Below, one piece after another: positions 26,490 through 35,471 of a stretch of DNA of 64,000 nt; the stretch's first letter is position 1; each line of letters begins with the position of its first letter. Source of the stretch: Ruminococcus sp. (GTDB lineage: Bacteria > Bacillota > Clostridia > Oscillospirales > Ruminococcaceae). The translations under genes and the position numbers were made by a program. The notes below the pieces were generated by a model that was not told the origin of the DNA, did not search any database, and saw nothing but the letters and a program-made list of their open reading frames with translations. The stretch is from assembly GCA_031262225.1 (NCBI GenBank), contig JAISIC010000009.1:1-64000 (forward strand), given 5' to 3'.

Positions 26490-27773
26490 ATGATAAGATT
26501 TTATAACGCAAACGTCTTAACCGTTTCGGATATGGATATAAATTACGGTGAAGTTTGGGTTGACGGCGGCAAGATCGCCTATGTCGGTCCTGCAAAGGAA
26601 TCTGACACTGTTTTTGAAACGGAAATTAACCTGAACGGCGACCTTTTAATGCCGTCTTTCAAAAACGCCCACGCACATTCGGCGATGACTTTCCTGCGTT
26701 CATATGCCGATGGTATGCCGCTTCAGGACTGGCTTTTCACCAAGATATTCCCGATGGAAGAGAAGCTGACCGAAGAGGTTGTTTACACCTATACCAAGCT
26801 TGCGGCGGCGGAGTATTTTAAAAACGGTATCACTACCGCTTTTGATATGTATTTTGAGCCGGAAGGAATCGCCCGAGCTTCGGTGGAGACAGGACTGCGT
26901 TCCATTATCTGCGGCGGCACGACGGGTTCATACGAAAATGCGGAAGCGACTGTAGAACGGCTTGAAAACTATTATAATACATATAAAGATTACGACCCGC
27001 TTGTTTCATATCGCCTCGGCTTTCACAGTGAATATCTTTGTGATAACGCGGTTATGCAGCGTGTTGCATGGCTTTCAAAAAAATATTCCGAGCCTGTTTA
27101 TATGCACAGCTCCGAAACGGCAAGGGAAGTTATCGAGTGCAAAGAACGCCACGGCGGCATGACCCCGACACAGGTTTTTTATGATCTGAATATCTTCCAG
27201 AACGGCGGCGGCGGTTTTCACTGCGTTCATATGACCGATAACGACCTTGAGATAATGAGAATGACGGGTGCGTATATGATCACAAACCCGTGTTCAAACG
27301 CGAAGCTCTCAAGCGGGATTGCAAGGCTTTCTGCGGCTCTTGACAGGGGTGTGAATATCGCGATCGGCACCGATGGGGCATCTTCAAACAACGCCCTTGA
27401 TATGTTTAGGGAAATGTATCTCATGTGTGTTTTACAAAAACTCTCGACAGGGGACGCAGCAGCTATGCCTGCATCAGCGGCGATTAAGGCTGCGACATAC
27501 GGCGGAGCGGACTGCATGAAACTTCCCGACCTCCTCGATATAAAAGAAGGCATGACCGCCGACCTGATAGTAATAGACATGGCAAAGCCGTCCATGCAGC
27601 CGGTTATCGACGTAGTCCCGAACTTAGTATATTCCGGTGCCCCCGACGTTGTCAAGCTGACTATGTGCAACGGCAAGATAGTTTATCGTGGCGGCGAATA
27701 TACGACAATCGATATGAGCAAACTCTTGTTTGAATGCAATGATATAGCGAATAAGCTTTATGAGAAGGAATGA
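26490..27773 (+). CDS. Amidohydrolase, MtaD-like (5'-methylthioadenosine/S-adenosylhomocysteine deaminase family)
   Basis: The 427-residue metal-dependent hydrolase has NAHAHSAM (metal His pair near residue 62), MHSSET (about 205), FHCVHMTDND (about 250) and GTDGASSNNALDMF (about 292), all in family positions. Relatives deaminate methylthioadenosine, S-adenosylhomocysteine or other purine-like compounds. AAGGAG lies 11 bases before the ATG. It is divergent from the binding-protein gene and convergent with the GH94 gene. The exact substrate cannot be assigned. Confidence 0.85.
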   Translation: MIRFYNANVLTVSDMDINYGEVWVDGGKIAYVGPAKESDTVFETEINLNGDLLMPSFKNAHAHSAMTFLRSYADGMPLQDWLFTKIFPMEEKLTEEVVYTYTKLAAAEYFKNGITTAFDMYFEPEGIARASVETGLRSIICGGTTGSYENAEATVERLENYYNTYKDYDPLVSYRLGFHSEYLCDNAVMQRVAWLSKKYSEPVYMHSSETAREVIECKERHGGMTPTQVFYDLNIFQNGGGGFHCVHMTDNDLEIMRMTGAYMITNPCSNAKLSSGIARLSAALDRGVNIAIGTDGASSNNALDMFREMYLMCVLQKLSTGDAAAMPASAAIKAATYGGADCMKLPDLLDIKEGMTADLIVIDMAKPSMQPVIDVVPNLVYSGAPDVVKLTMCNGKIVYRGGEYTTIDMSKLLFECNDIANKLYEKE

Positions 27774-27779
27774 AAAAAC

Positions 27780-27806
27780 CGCGGCAGATCATTATGATCT
27801 GCCGCG
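27780..27806. terminator. Strong bidirectional terminator
   Basis: A 12-base-pair perfect stem (27780-27791 with 27795-27806) has a three-base loop, with an A run before and a T-rich run after. It separates the convergent amidohydrolase and GH94 genes. Confidence 0.92.
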
Positions 27807-27818
27807 TTTCTTTTAATC

Positions 27819-30218
27819 TTAGAACACCATCTCAACCGCATTAACACCGCCGAGCTTGTCAGCCGGAATATAAAGCCCGTCAAGCTTTTCGCCGTTTAAT
27901 GTTATCGTTGATGCCGCATCTGCACCGGGTTTACCGTTCGGGTTTTTGAAGGTTATATTCAGTATTTTGCCGCGGAAGATTTTTTCTGCGGTATATTCTT
28001 TCCAGTCGGACGGAACAGCCGGGGAGAGCGTCAGTCCCTTTGCATCGGGGCGGAAGCCCAAGATTCCTTCAACACATCCGACCATAACGGTGGAGGCGGT
28101 GCCGGTAAGCCAATGCACGTGTGAACGCCCTGCATAGGGGCTTCTTGTCGATTCTGTGAACTGCCCGTGAGTGTACGGCTCGATAACGCGGATTTCCGCT
28201 CTGTCATTTAAAGCCGCAGGCGAGCTTTCAAGGAAATATTCAAATGCCCTGTCACCATGACCCAAAAGCGATTCGGCGAGTATTACCCAGCCCTGCGATT
28301 GCGAGAATATGCCGCCGTTTTCTTTTGTGTCGGGGTTGAAGATGTGCATTAACGCACCGTCGAAATAATGATTCTGATAGGGCGGTTCAAGAAGCTTCAC
28401 ACCATAAGGGGTATTTAGGATTTTGTGAACCGATTCCATGGCGGTTTCGCCGCGTTCTTTCCCTGCAAAGCCGGAGATAACCGACCAAGACTGCGGGTTA
28501 AGCCACATTGAAGCTTCGGGGTCGTTTCTGTTGCCGACTTCAATGCCGTCTTCGCGTATTCCGCGGATGAAGCGATCTTCGTTCCAACACGCGTTGAGAG
28601 CATCGGTTAAAGGTCCTGTCACCTTGTCAAGATATGCGATATATGTTTCATCTTTTTTGAGCTCTGCATATTCGCGGATTATTTTGAAAGCGTAGTAAAG
28701 CTGGAATGCAACGAAGGTTGATTCACCCTTCTTGCCCAGCCTCAGACAGTCGTTCCAGTCTGCATGAAGCCCTGCCGGCATATTATGAGCGCCGAGGCGT
28801 TCCATCGAGAAGTTTACAGCACGTTTGAGATGGTCATAAACAGTGTCTTCACCGCCGTTTGCATAAACAATCTTTTCATCAAGGAAGCCGATATTCCCTG
28901 TCTCGCCGATATATTTGCATATCGTCGGGAAGAGCCATAAAGCATCGTCTGCACGATATGAAGGGTGATCGGTTTCCTTAACATAGGAAGCATCGTCGGG
29001 GGTGTCTTCATGCCCTGCGTTATGCGTGAACTTCACGAGGGGGAGACCGCCGCCGTTATCAACCTGTGCCGAAATCATAAAGCGGATTTTGTCTGCCGCA
29101 AGCTCGGGGTCAAGGTGGATTATCCCCTGAATATCCTGAACGGTGTCGCGATATCCGTAGCCGTTGCGTTCGCCGCAGTAAACGAGGGAAGCCGCTCTCG
29201 ACCATGTGAAGGTGATGAAGCACTGATAAGCGTTCCAAACGTTAATCATGTTATTGAAAGCTTCGTTCGGAGTTGAAACGGAAAGGTTTTTGAGCTTGCC
29301 GTGCCAGTATTTTTTCAAAGCCTCAACTTCAAAGTCAACGATATTTTCATCTTCATACTTCGCGATAATAGCGTTCGCCTTTTCGTTGTCTTTTTGCCCT
29401 AAAACATAGGTGATCCACTTTGTTTCACCCGGAGCAAGAGATATTTTACTTGATAACGCCCCACAGGAATTGCAGTTGTAGTTAAAGCTGTTGTCAAGTT
29501 CGCCTTTTTCGACGCCTATCGGATTTTCATATCCGCGATAGGGACCGATGAAATTATCAAGCGAGCCGCAGAAAGAATCCGCCTTACAACCCGCAATACC
29601 GAAGAAACGCTCTCTGTGATTTGAGCCGGTTTCGTCCCTGCCGCTGTTTTCGTTAATGTGCTGTAAAATCTTGTTGCCTTCAAAAGAGGTGCGGGTGATA
29701 AACTGGGTGTATTGCAGATTTATCTGATCCTGCTTATAGTTGTTATCGGATGTGAACTCGATAAACCCTGTCACAGAAAGATTTCGCGTCTTGTCGGAAG
29801 CGTTTGTTATCTTAATACGGCGTATTTCATAGTCGGCATGAAGCGGCACATAATAAACCGTTTCGGTGTTAATGCCGGCATATTCCGAGGTTATCACCGT
29901 GTAGGCAGTGCCGTGGCGGCACTCGGATTTATATGTGTCAAGCGGCTTGCCCACCGGCTGCCATGAAGCAGACCAGAAGTCGTTTTTATCACAGTCTTTA
30001 ATATAGATATATCTGCCGGGGAGGGCAATTGCGGTGTTGAAACGATAACGCACATGACGTCCGTTTGCACCCGATTTCACGAAGCTGTAGCCTGCGGCGT
30101 TGTTGCTGATTATCGCACCGTATTCCGGCGAACCGAGATAGTTCGACCAAGGTGCCGGTGTGTCGGGGCGGTCAACAACATATTCTTTGTTTTCAAGGTC
30201 AAAATGTCCGTACTGCAT
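27819..30218 (-). CDS. GH94 family beta-glycoside phosphorylase
   Basis: The 799-residue cytoplasmic enzyme has the GH94 pattern: N-terminal beta-sandwich opening with RPDTPAPWSNYLGSPEYGA, GYGYRDTVQDIQG around residue 355, and the catalytic acid Asp490 in HADWNDCLRLG. The C-terminal part has ENGGIFSQSQGWV and HWLTGTAS. GH94 enzymes split cellobiose, chitobiose, laminaribiose or related disaccharides with phosphate, saving ATP. The N terminus looks closer to chitobiose- and cellobiose-phosphorylases than to cyclic glucan synthases. Specificity is not settled. GGAGG lies 8 bases before the ATG. Confidence 0.9.
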   Translation of the reverse strand: MQYGHFDLENKEYVVDRPDTPAPWSNYLGSPEYGAIISNNAAGYSFVKSGANGRHVRYRFNTAIALPGRYIYIKDCDKNDFWSASWQPVGKPLDTYKSECRHGTAYTVITSEYAGINTETVYYVPLHADYEIRRIKITNASDKTRNLSVTGFIEFTSDNNYKQDQINLQYTQFITRTSFEGNKILQHINENSGRDETGSNHRERFFGIAGCKADSFCGSLDNFIGPYRGYENPIGVEKGELDNSFNYNCNSCGALSSKISLAPGETKWITYVLGQKDNEKANAIIAKYEDENIVDFEVEALKKYWHGKLKNLSVSTPNEAFNNMINVWNAYQCFITFTWSRAASLVYCGERNGYGYRDTVQDIQGIIHLDPELAADKIRFMISAQVDNGGGLPLVKFTHNAGHEDTPDDASYVKETDHPSYRADDALWLFPTICKYIGETGNIGFLDEKIVYANGGEDTVYDHLKRAVNFSMERLGAHNMPAGLHADWNDCLRLGKKGESTFVAFQLYYAFKIIREYAELKKDETYIAYLDKVTGPLTDALNACWNEDRFIRGIREDGIEVGNRNDPEASMWLNPQSWSVISGFAGKERGETAMESVHKILNTPYGVKLLEPPYQNHYFDGALMHIFNPDTKENGGIFSQSQGWVILAESLLGHGDRAFEYFLESSPAALNDRAEIRVIEPYTHGQFTESTRSPYAGRSHVHWLTGTASTVMVGCVEGILGFRPDAKGLTLSPAVPSDWKEYTAEKIFRGKILNITFKNPNGKPGADAASTITLNGEKLDGLYIPADKLGGVNAVEMVF

Positions 30219-30377
30219 ATCAAAAATTCCTCCAACAGGTATTTTAATTTCATATATTTATCTTAACATATGTCAAAACAAAAAACAAGTCTTTTATTTT
30301 TTGTTAATCGTTTTAATTTGTAAACATATCATTAACAATTTTCATTCACATTTCATATTTAGTTTATATTTTAGTCC

Positions 30378-30406
30378 TTGACTTATGCAGTATTTGGGGT
30401 TATACT
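30378..30406 (+). promoter_or_regulatory. Promoter of the surface-protein pair at 30461
   Basis: TTGACT (30378-30383), 17-base spacer, TATACT (30401-30406), 55 bases before the ATG. The 242-base spacer it lies in is very AT-rich and otherwise shows only the ribosome-binding site of the divergent GH94 gene. Confidence 0.82.
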
Positions 30407-30460
30407 AATATAGTATAAATATTTTTTCAGAATCAAAACATCAATCAAAAGGTAAATATT

Positions 30461-31192
30461 ATGAAAAAAAGAATATCCCTTTTAGTTATAGCGGTAATAA
30501 TGGCGATGTCTTTAATGGCGCTCCCTGTTTTTGCATCGGAATCGGCGGCTCTTGCCTTCGACAACGACAGCAGCGTCAAGCTTTTTCTGAATGATAATGC
30601 CGATCTTGTTAAGACGACCGGCTTTAAATACGTTGTTTCCGACAAAGAAAGTTACGACGGTGCGGGTGCACTTGCCGTTTCGGAAAGTTATGTGGGGGAC
30701 ACAATCGAAAATTCTTCCGGCGGTGCTTACATAACAGCCGACCGCTTCGGGCTCACCGACTTCGCGGGTTGCACCATATCCGCGAAACTTTACCCCACAG
30801 GGGCATCACGGGCTGCGAATCCCGAAATAGTTTTTTACACCGACGGTATGCTCTATCTCCCCACCGCGACGACCGACTGGAAAGCCGACAGCTGGAACGA
30901 CGTTACTTTAGCAGTTCCCGAAAACTGCAACAACACCCGTTTCGGATTTTTAATCCCTGTTAAAAGCACCTTCTCGGGCGATGTTTTCTATCTTGATGAA
31001 GTGGTTATAACCCGCCCCGACGGGGAGACAGTTGCAAATATCGGCGACTACGAAGCACCCCAAGAAGGTCTTTCGGGCGATATCAACGATACCCTTGCCA
31101 TCATCTTAACCGTTATCCTTGCAGCCGGTGCTGTGGCGATAATCGTTCTGCTTATCTATATCATTGTCAGAAGAACAAAAAGATATCATTAA
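30461..31192 (+). CDS. Secreted, membrane-anchored beta-sandwich protein
   Basis: The 243-residue protein has an N-terminal signal peptide (cleavage likely after PVFA, residue 26). An extracellular domain of about 170 residues is rich in Gly/Thr/Asp and resembles carbohydrate-binding beta-sandwiches (SWNDVTLAVPENCNNTRFGF). A single C-terminal helix (about residues 212-237) is followed by RRTKRYH. It has no LPXTG motif. It may bind glycans at the surface (inference). Its stop lies 3 bases before the next gene. Confidence 0.75.
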   Translation: MKKRISLLVIAVIMAMSLMALPVFASESAALAFDNDSSVKLFLNDNADLVKTTGFKYVVSDKESYDGAGALAVSESYVGDTIENSSGGAYITADRFGLTDFAGCTISAKLYPTGASRAANPEIVFYTDGMLYLPTATTDWKADSWNDVTLAVPENCNNTRFGFLIPVKSTFSGDVFYLDEVVITRPDGETVANIGDYEAPQEGLSGDINDTLAIILTVILAAGAVAIIVLLIYIIVRRTKRYH

Positions 31193-31195
31193 ATT

Positions 31196-32050
31196 ATGGA
31201 AAAAATTCACAGACTGATAAAAAACAAATGGTTCAAGTTCGGCGTGAGCTTTTTAGGGCTTTTCTATACCTGGTTTTTATGCTATGCTTGCGTCATGGTT
31301 TTTTTCTATGATATAAGCTATTCAAATCGCGTTATGTTCGCGATTCTTTATGTTCTCTTCACCGTTTTTTCCGGCTTCATCATGTTTTACACCCGAAAAT
31401 CGCCGGTCACAAAAATGATCTCGATGGTCAATGTCCTGCTGCTGCTGCCGATACTCCTCCTTGACTGGGGCAACCTCCCGCTTATCGTCCCTGCCGCACT
31501 CTTAGCGTTTTTCGGCTTCTTCACAAGCGGCGTCCACCCAACCGCTAAAACTATTTGGGGAACAATATTCCTTCTTGTATATGTTATAGGGAGCGTCGCT
31601 TTCTATTTTGTCTGGTATGTCTTCCGCACCACCACCGAAGACACCATCATAGGCACAGGAGAGTCGCCGTCCGGCAACTTTTCATACTATATTTTAGATA
31701 TTAAAAACAACTCCACCGGCAAACTTGATGTATATATGATCCCGACGCATCTTGACAGCTCTGCTTTCGGCTGCATTGATCTCGGTACCACCCTGAAAAA
31801 GCGTGTCAGACAGGCTGTGAAGCCTGCCGTCGCCGAATGCGAATGGATTGACGAGCGTCTTTACATCAACGGCGAGCTTTATTTTGATGAAAGCAAATAT
31901 TACCAAGACGATGATTATGTTCTTGATGACGGGACCTGGACATACACCTATTTTGAAATGGAATATCCTATAAATGTTCTTATCGAGCAGGTTATGGATA
32001 TCGCAGGGAAGGCTGTCGACAAGCTATCCGAAGTGACAGATGAACAGTAA
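31196..32050 (+). CDS. Multispanning membrane protein with a C-terminal soluble domain, unknown function
   Basis: I do not recognise a family. The 284-residue protein has about five helices in residues 14-145. A soluble domain of about 130 residues follows and includes an acidic segment (YYQDDDYVLDDGTW). It starts 3 bases after the secreted-protein gene, so the two probably form one surface complex. The start has no obvious ribosome-binding site, which suggests coupling. Confidence 0.7.
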   Translation: MEKIHRLIKNKWFKFGVSFLGLFYTWFLCYACVMVFFYDISYSNRVMFAILYVLFTVFSGFIMFYTRKSPVTKMISMVNVLLLLPILLLDWGNLPLIVPAALLAFFGFFTSGVHPTAKTIWGTIFLLVYVIGSVAFYFVWYVFRTTTEDTIIGTGESPSGNFSYYILDIKNNSTGKLDVYMIPTHLDSSAFGCIDLGTTLKKRVRQAVKPAVAECEWIDERLYINGELYFDESKYYQDDDYVLDDGTWTYTYFEMEYPINVLIEQVMDIAGKAVDKLSEVTDEQ

Positions 32051-32244
32051 TTTTTGTATAAACTTTAATGAAAAAATAAATTTATAATTATCATTATATT
32101 AATGAGAAGCATAATTTTTGTGAAATTTACAATTAAGACATAACACGTTCACACAATCGCAATGATTTTCACAGATTTTTAAGGTATACTTAATAAGTAC
32201 ATAAACATTAATAATTTGTAAAATTTTATTGCGAGGTTACTGCT

Positions 32245-32946
32245 ATGTCACTCGGTAAGGTCTTAGTTGTTGACGACGACAACAACATTTGCGAACTTTT
32301 AAAGCTTTATCTTGAAAAAGAAGGCTATAATGTCATCGTCTCCCACACCGGCGACCACGCTATAGTAAGCTTTAACCACCTCAAACCCGATATAGTTCTT
32401 CTTGATATCATGCTTCCCGAACTTGACGGCTGGCAGGTGTGCAGGGAAATCCGTAAAAAAAGCAATGTTCCCATCATCATGATTACCGCGAAGTCGGAGA
32501 CCTTTGACAAGGTTTTGGGGCTTGAACTCGGTGCTGATGACTACATAGTCAAACCCTTTGATACAAAAGAGGTTATTGCTCGTATCAAGGCGGTTTCACG
32601 CCGTATCCAAAACCAGACTTCTGAGCCGGAGATCAAAGAAGTCCGCTACGAAAACTTAGTAGTGAACATGACCCGTTATGAGCTTCGTGTGAATAATAAG
32701 GTTCAGGATACACCCCCCAAAGAACTTGAGCTTCTTTTCTATCTTGCTTCCAACCCCAACCACGTATACACCCGCGACCAGCTTCTTGATGAAGTTTGGG
32801 GCTTTGAATACTACGGCGACTCCCGGACCATAGACGTTCATATAAAGAGACTTCGTGAAAAACTTGAGGGTGTTTCTAAAAAATGGAGCCTCAAGACTGT
32901 TTGGGGCGTGGGCTATAAATTTGAAGCCGACGAAGATCCGCAGTAA
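32245..32946 (+). CDS. Two-component response regulator, OmpR/PhoB family
   Basis: The 233-residue protein has a receiver domain (VVDDDNNI, phospho-Asp in LLDIMLPELDGW near residue 53, Thr in MITAKSE, Lys in IVKPFD). A winged-helix DNA-binding domain follows (ELLFYLASNPNHVYTRDQLLDEVWG, then RTIDVHIKRLREKL). The kinase gene follows after 120 bases. A TATACT motif about 55 bases upstream may be its -10 box; no good -35 was seen. Target genes are unknown. Confidence 0.95.
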   Translation: MSLGKVLVVDDDNNICELLKLYLEKEGYNVIVSHTGDHAIVSFNHLKPDIVLLDIMLPELDGWQVCREIRKKSNVPIIMITAKSETFDKVLGLELGADDYIVKPFDTKEVIARIKAVSRRIQNQTSEPEIKEVRYENLVVNMTRYELRVNNKVQDTPPKELELLFYLASNPNHVYTRDQLLDEVWGFEYYGDSRTIDVHIKRLREKLEGVSKKWSLKTVWGVGYKFEADEDPQ

Positions 32947-33022
32947 AACTAAATTACACGCAGAAATCCTTAAACTCAGAAAGAGTGAGAACGGCAATAA
33001 AGTCTTTGGAAGGGGGTTTGGG

Positions 33023-33049
33023 GGAAAGCCTTTCTTCAGAAAGGTTTCC
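33023..33049. repeat. Bulged palindrome between the response regulator and kinase genes
   Basis: Arms GGAAAGCCTTTCT and AGAAAGGTTTCC (one bulged base) with a TC loop lie in a G-rich stretch. It has no T run, so it is not a typical terminator. It may reduce read-through to the kinase or be a copy of a dispersed palindromic element. Confidence 0.6.
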
Positions 33050-33066
33050 ACCAACGTCCTTAACGT

Positions 33067-34353
33067 ATGCTTAAAAAGACATTCTCTGATATATTCACGG
33101 CGGTTGCCGGAATCACAACGGCGGTTTTGCTTTTAGTGAGTGCAGTGCTTTGCGGTACTGCACTTATAGCGTTTGAAAACACGGAGTTCGAGCGGCTTAT
33201 TTCCGAGCCCTCAGATGCCGCGTTTTTTTATGACCTTTCCGGCAGACTTCTATACACCGAAAGAGAGTTTGACGGTATCAATCCCCCCATGTATATAAAC
33301 CCCGAAGCCCTTGAGAAGGACACCTCGCCGTCGCTTTCCACCGTTTCGGGCTCATTCCCGGTATCCGTTTTCCACGCTGTCACACCCGCCCCCGACGGTT
33401 ACAGGCTTATCGCCAACAGTGCTCTTATTTATAACGAGTTTGCCTTAGGGCTTGTCACGGCAACCGTTTTAGCCGTCCTTTTCGGTGTGGCACTCATTTT
33501 TATCGCTGTTTATTTTGTCACCAAACGTTTTATCGCCCCGATCGAAGAGATGACAATCAAGGTTGTTGAGTTTGAAGGCGGCGACTATTCCGTTCGTATG
33601 CAGATTGACAACGACAACGAAATCGGGTTCTTGGCAGATTCCTTAAACCGCCTTGCCGATAATATCGAACAGACCGAAGACGACCGCAAAGCCTTTGTTG
33701 CAAACGTTTCCCACGAACTTCGCACCCCGATGACAACCATCGCCGGCTTCATTGACGGAATCCTTGATAACACTATCCCGCCCGAGGACAGCGAACGATA
33801 TCTCAGTCTTGTCTCTGTCGAAACAAAACGCCTCTCTCGACTTGTTAATAATATGCTGTTCCTTTCTGCATTTGATGCCGGGAAGATGCCGGTTAATGCG
33901 GAAGAATTTGATATCCTGCCCGAATTTTTAACCGTCCTCATGCATTTTCGCGATGCCATCAACCGCAAGAATATCACCGTGAACGCCCCCGAATACCGTG
34001 AATTTACGGTACATGGAGACGTTGACCTTCTCAATCAGGTTATCTTCAACCTCATCGAAAATGCGGTGAAGTTCACCGAAGATGACGGCGTTATAGACAT
34101 TTTACTCACTTCAAACGATTCCGAAAAGTCAATTAAAATCAGAAACAGCGGCGGCGGACTTCGCTCCGACGAGATTACAAAAGTCTTTGAGCGGTTTTAT
34201 AAAGCCGATGCCTCAAGGGGCAAGGACCGTTACGGTTCGGGGCTTGGATTATCAATCGTGAGCGGTATTGTGAGGCTCCATAAAGGCAAGCTTATTGTAA
34301 GGTCCGAGCCGGGAAACTTCACCGAATTTGAGATTGCGTTGCCGATACTATGA
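33067..34353 (+). CDS. Membrane-bound sensor histidine kinase
   Basis: The 428-residue protein has two transmembrane helices (about 13-35 and 132-156) enclosing an extracytoplasmic sensor of about 95 residues. A HAMP-like linker follows, then the HisKA domain with the phospho-acceptor His in NVSHELRTPMTT and the HATPase domain with N box NLIENAVKF and the G boxes near SGGGLR and GSGLGLSIV. It should phosphorylate the regulator encoded upstream. Signal unknown. It overlaps dus by 4 bases. Confidence 0.94.
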   Translation: MLKKTFSDIFTAVAGITTAVLLLVSAVLCGTALIAFENTEFERLISEPSDAAFFYDLSGRLLYTEREFDGINPPMYINPEALEKDTSPSLSTVSGSFPVSVFHAVTPAPDGYRLIANSALIYNEFALGLVTATVLAVLFGVALIFIAVYFVTKRFIAPIEEMTIKVVEFEGGDYSVRMQIDNDNEIGFLADSLNRLADNIEQTEDDRKAFVANVSHELRTPMTTIAGFIDGILDNTIPPEDSERYLSLVSVETKRLSRLVNNMLFLSAFDAGKMPVNAEEFDILPEFLTVLMHFRDAINRKNITVNAPEYREFTVHGDVDLLNQVIFNLIENAVKFTEDDGVIDILLTSNDSEKSIKIRNSGGGLRSDEITKVFERFYKADASRGKDRYGSGLGLSIVSGIVRLHKGKLIVRSEPGNFTEFEIALPIL

Positions 34354-35339
34354 CAGATATTGGGATAGTTTTACCGAAATATGCCGCACTTGCGCCGATG
34401 GCTTCCGTTGCCGATTTTGCTTACCGTCAAATCTGCCGCGAACACGGCGCTTCTTTAACTGTTTCGGAAATGGTCTCCGCAAAGGGACTTGTTTACGGCG
34501 ACAAAAAAACGGCGAGAATGTGTATTGTTGATAAAACAGATACCCACTATTCATTGCAATTCTTCACAAGCGAGCCGGATGTTATATCAAAGGCTATAGA
34601 AATGCTCCCCGATGTATGCGGGGGGAGGCTCCCCGACTTTATCGACATAAACATGGGCTGTCCCGTTCCCAAGGTCGTGGGTAACGGCTGCGGGGCGGCT
34701 TTGATGAAGGATATAAAGCTTGCTTCGGATATTATGACAGAAGCGGTCAAGGCGGCAGAAAAATTGAGAATACCGGGGGGAATCCCCCTTTCCGCGAAGA
34801 TCAGAAGCGGCTATGATGAAGAAAATATAAACGCGGTGGAGTTTGCAAAGGCACTTGAAGACGCAGGTGCGGCTTTTATAACCGTTCATCCGCGTACAAA
34901 AAAACAGCTTTACGGCGGACACTCCGACCCCGATATCATAAAGCAGGTTAAGGAAGCTCTGAAAATCCCGGTCATAGGCAACGGCGACATAAAAACGCCC
35001 GAAGATGCGGCGGCTATGTATAACGAGACCGGCTGTGACTTGGTGATGGTCGGCCGCGGCTCTTACGGAAAGCCATGGATTTTCTCACAGATTCGCGAAT
35101 TTTCAGACACAGGGAAATACTCCCCCGAACCGCCGCACCCAAAAAGGGCAGAGATTATGCTTCGCCAGATCGAACTTGCAGTCATAGATAAAGGTGAAAG
35201 AGCCGCTCTGTCGGAAGCACGGAGCAAATGCGCTTTCTATGTTCGCGGAACTAAAAACGCGGCGGCTTTGCGAAGAAAATGCGGCGAGATAAAAAGCTTT
35301 GAAGATGTGAAAGCCATTGCCGATGCTATGTGCGAATAA
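34350..35339 (+). CDS. dus: tRNA-dihydrouridine synthase, DusB type
   Basis: The 329-residue FMN enzyme reduces uridines in tRNA D loops. Visible motifs: LAPMASVADFAYR at the N terminus, DINMGCPVPKVVGNGCGAALM (catalytic Cys near residue 105), VHPRTKKQLYGGHSD, and GNGDIKTPEDA near the FMN phosphate site. Its ATG overlaps the kinase stop in ATGA style, an unusual coupling of a signalling gene to tRNA modification. Confidence 0.95.
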   Translation: MTDIGIVLPKYAALAPMASVADFAYRQICREHGASLTVSEMVSAKGLVYGDKKTARMCIVDKTDTHYSLQFFTSEPDVISKAIEMLPDVCGGRLPDFIDINMGCPVPKVVGNGCGAALMKDIKLASDIMTEAVKAAEKLRIPGGIPLSAKIRSGYDEENINAVEFAKALEDAGAAFITVHPRTKKQLYGGHSDPDIIKQVKEALKIPVIGNGDIKTPEDAAAMYNETGCDLVMVGRGSYGKPWIFSQIREFSDTGKYSPEPPHPKRAEIMLRQIELAVIDKGERAALSEARSKCAFYVRGTKNAAALRRKCGEIKSFEDVKAIADAMCE

Positions 35340-35369
35340 AAAATCCCCAAATTGTAACAAATAAACTCC

Positions 35370-35398
35370 TTGACAAAAGCTTAAATATGCTGTATAAT
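35370..35398 (+). promoter_or_regulatory. Consensus promoter of the citrate synthase gene
   Basis: TTGACA (35370-35375), 17-base spacer and TATAAT (35393-35398) form a perfect consensus. The transcript should start near 35405, giving a leader of about 60 bases that contains the short ORF at 35433. Confidence 0.92.
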
Positions 35399-35432
35399 AG
35401 TATGTGTATAGCCCTAAGGAGGTCCAAAACTC

Positions 35433-35471
35433 ATGGCATATACAATTCCCGGAGGAGACCATAATGTTTAG
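35433..35471 (+). CDS. Putative 12-residue leader peptide overlapping the citrate synthase start
   Basis: A near-perfect AAGGAGGT-like site (35415-35422) precedes an ATG at 35433 that encodes MAYTIPGGDHNV and stops at 35471, 8 bases past the citrate synthase ATG (35464) in another frame. Its Gly-Gly codons double as the downstream gene's own GGAGGAG site. Ribosomes translating it would cover the citrate synthase start. It is either a coupling leader or fortuitous; I lean to coupling. Confidence 0.5.
   Translation: MAYTIPGGDHNV

Noticed and set aside
30271..30276. A minus-strand TTGACA before the GH94 gene
   Set aside because: No acceptable -10 box lies 16-18 bases downstream, so I did not call a promoter.
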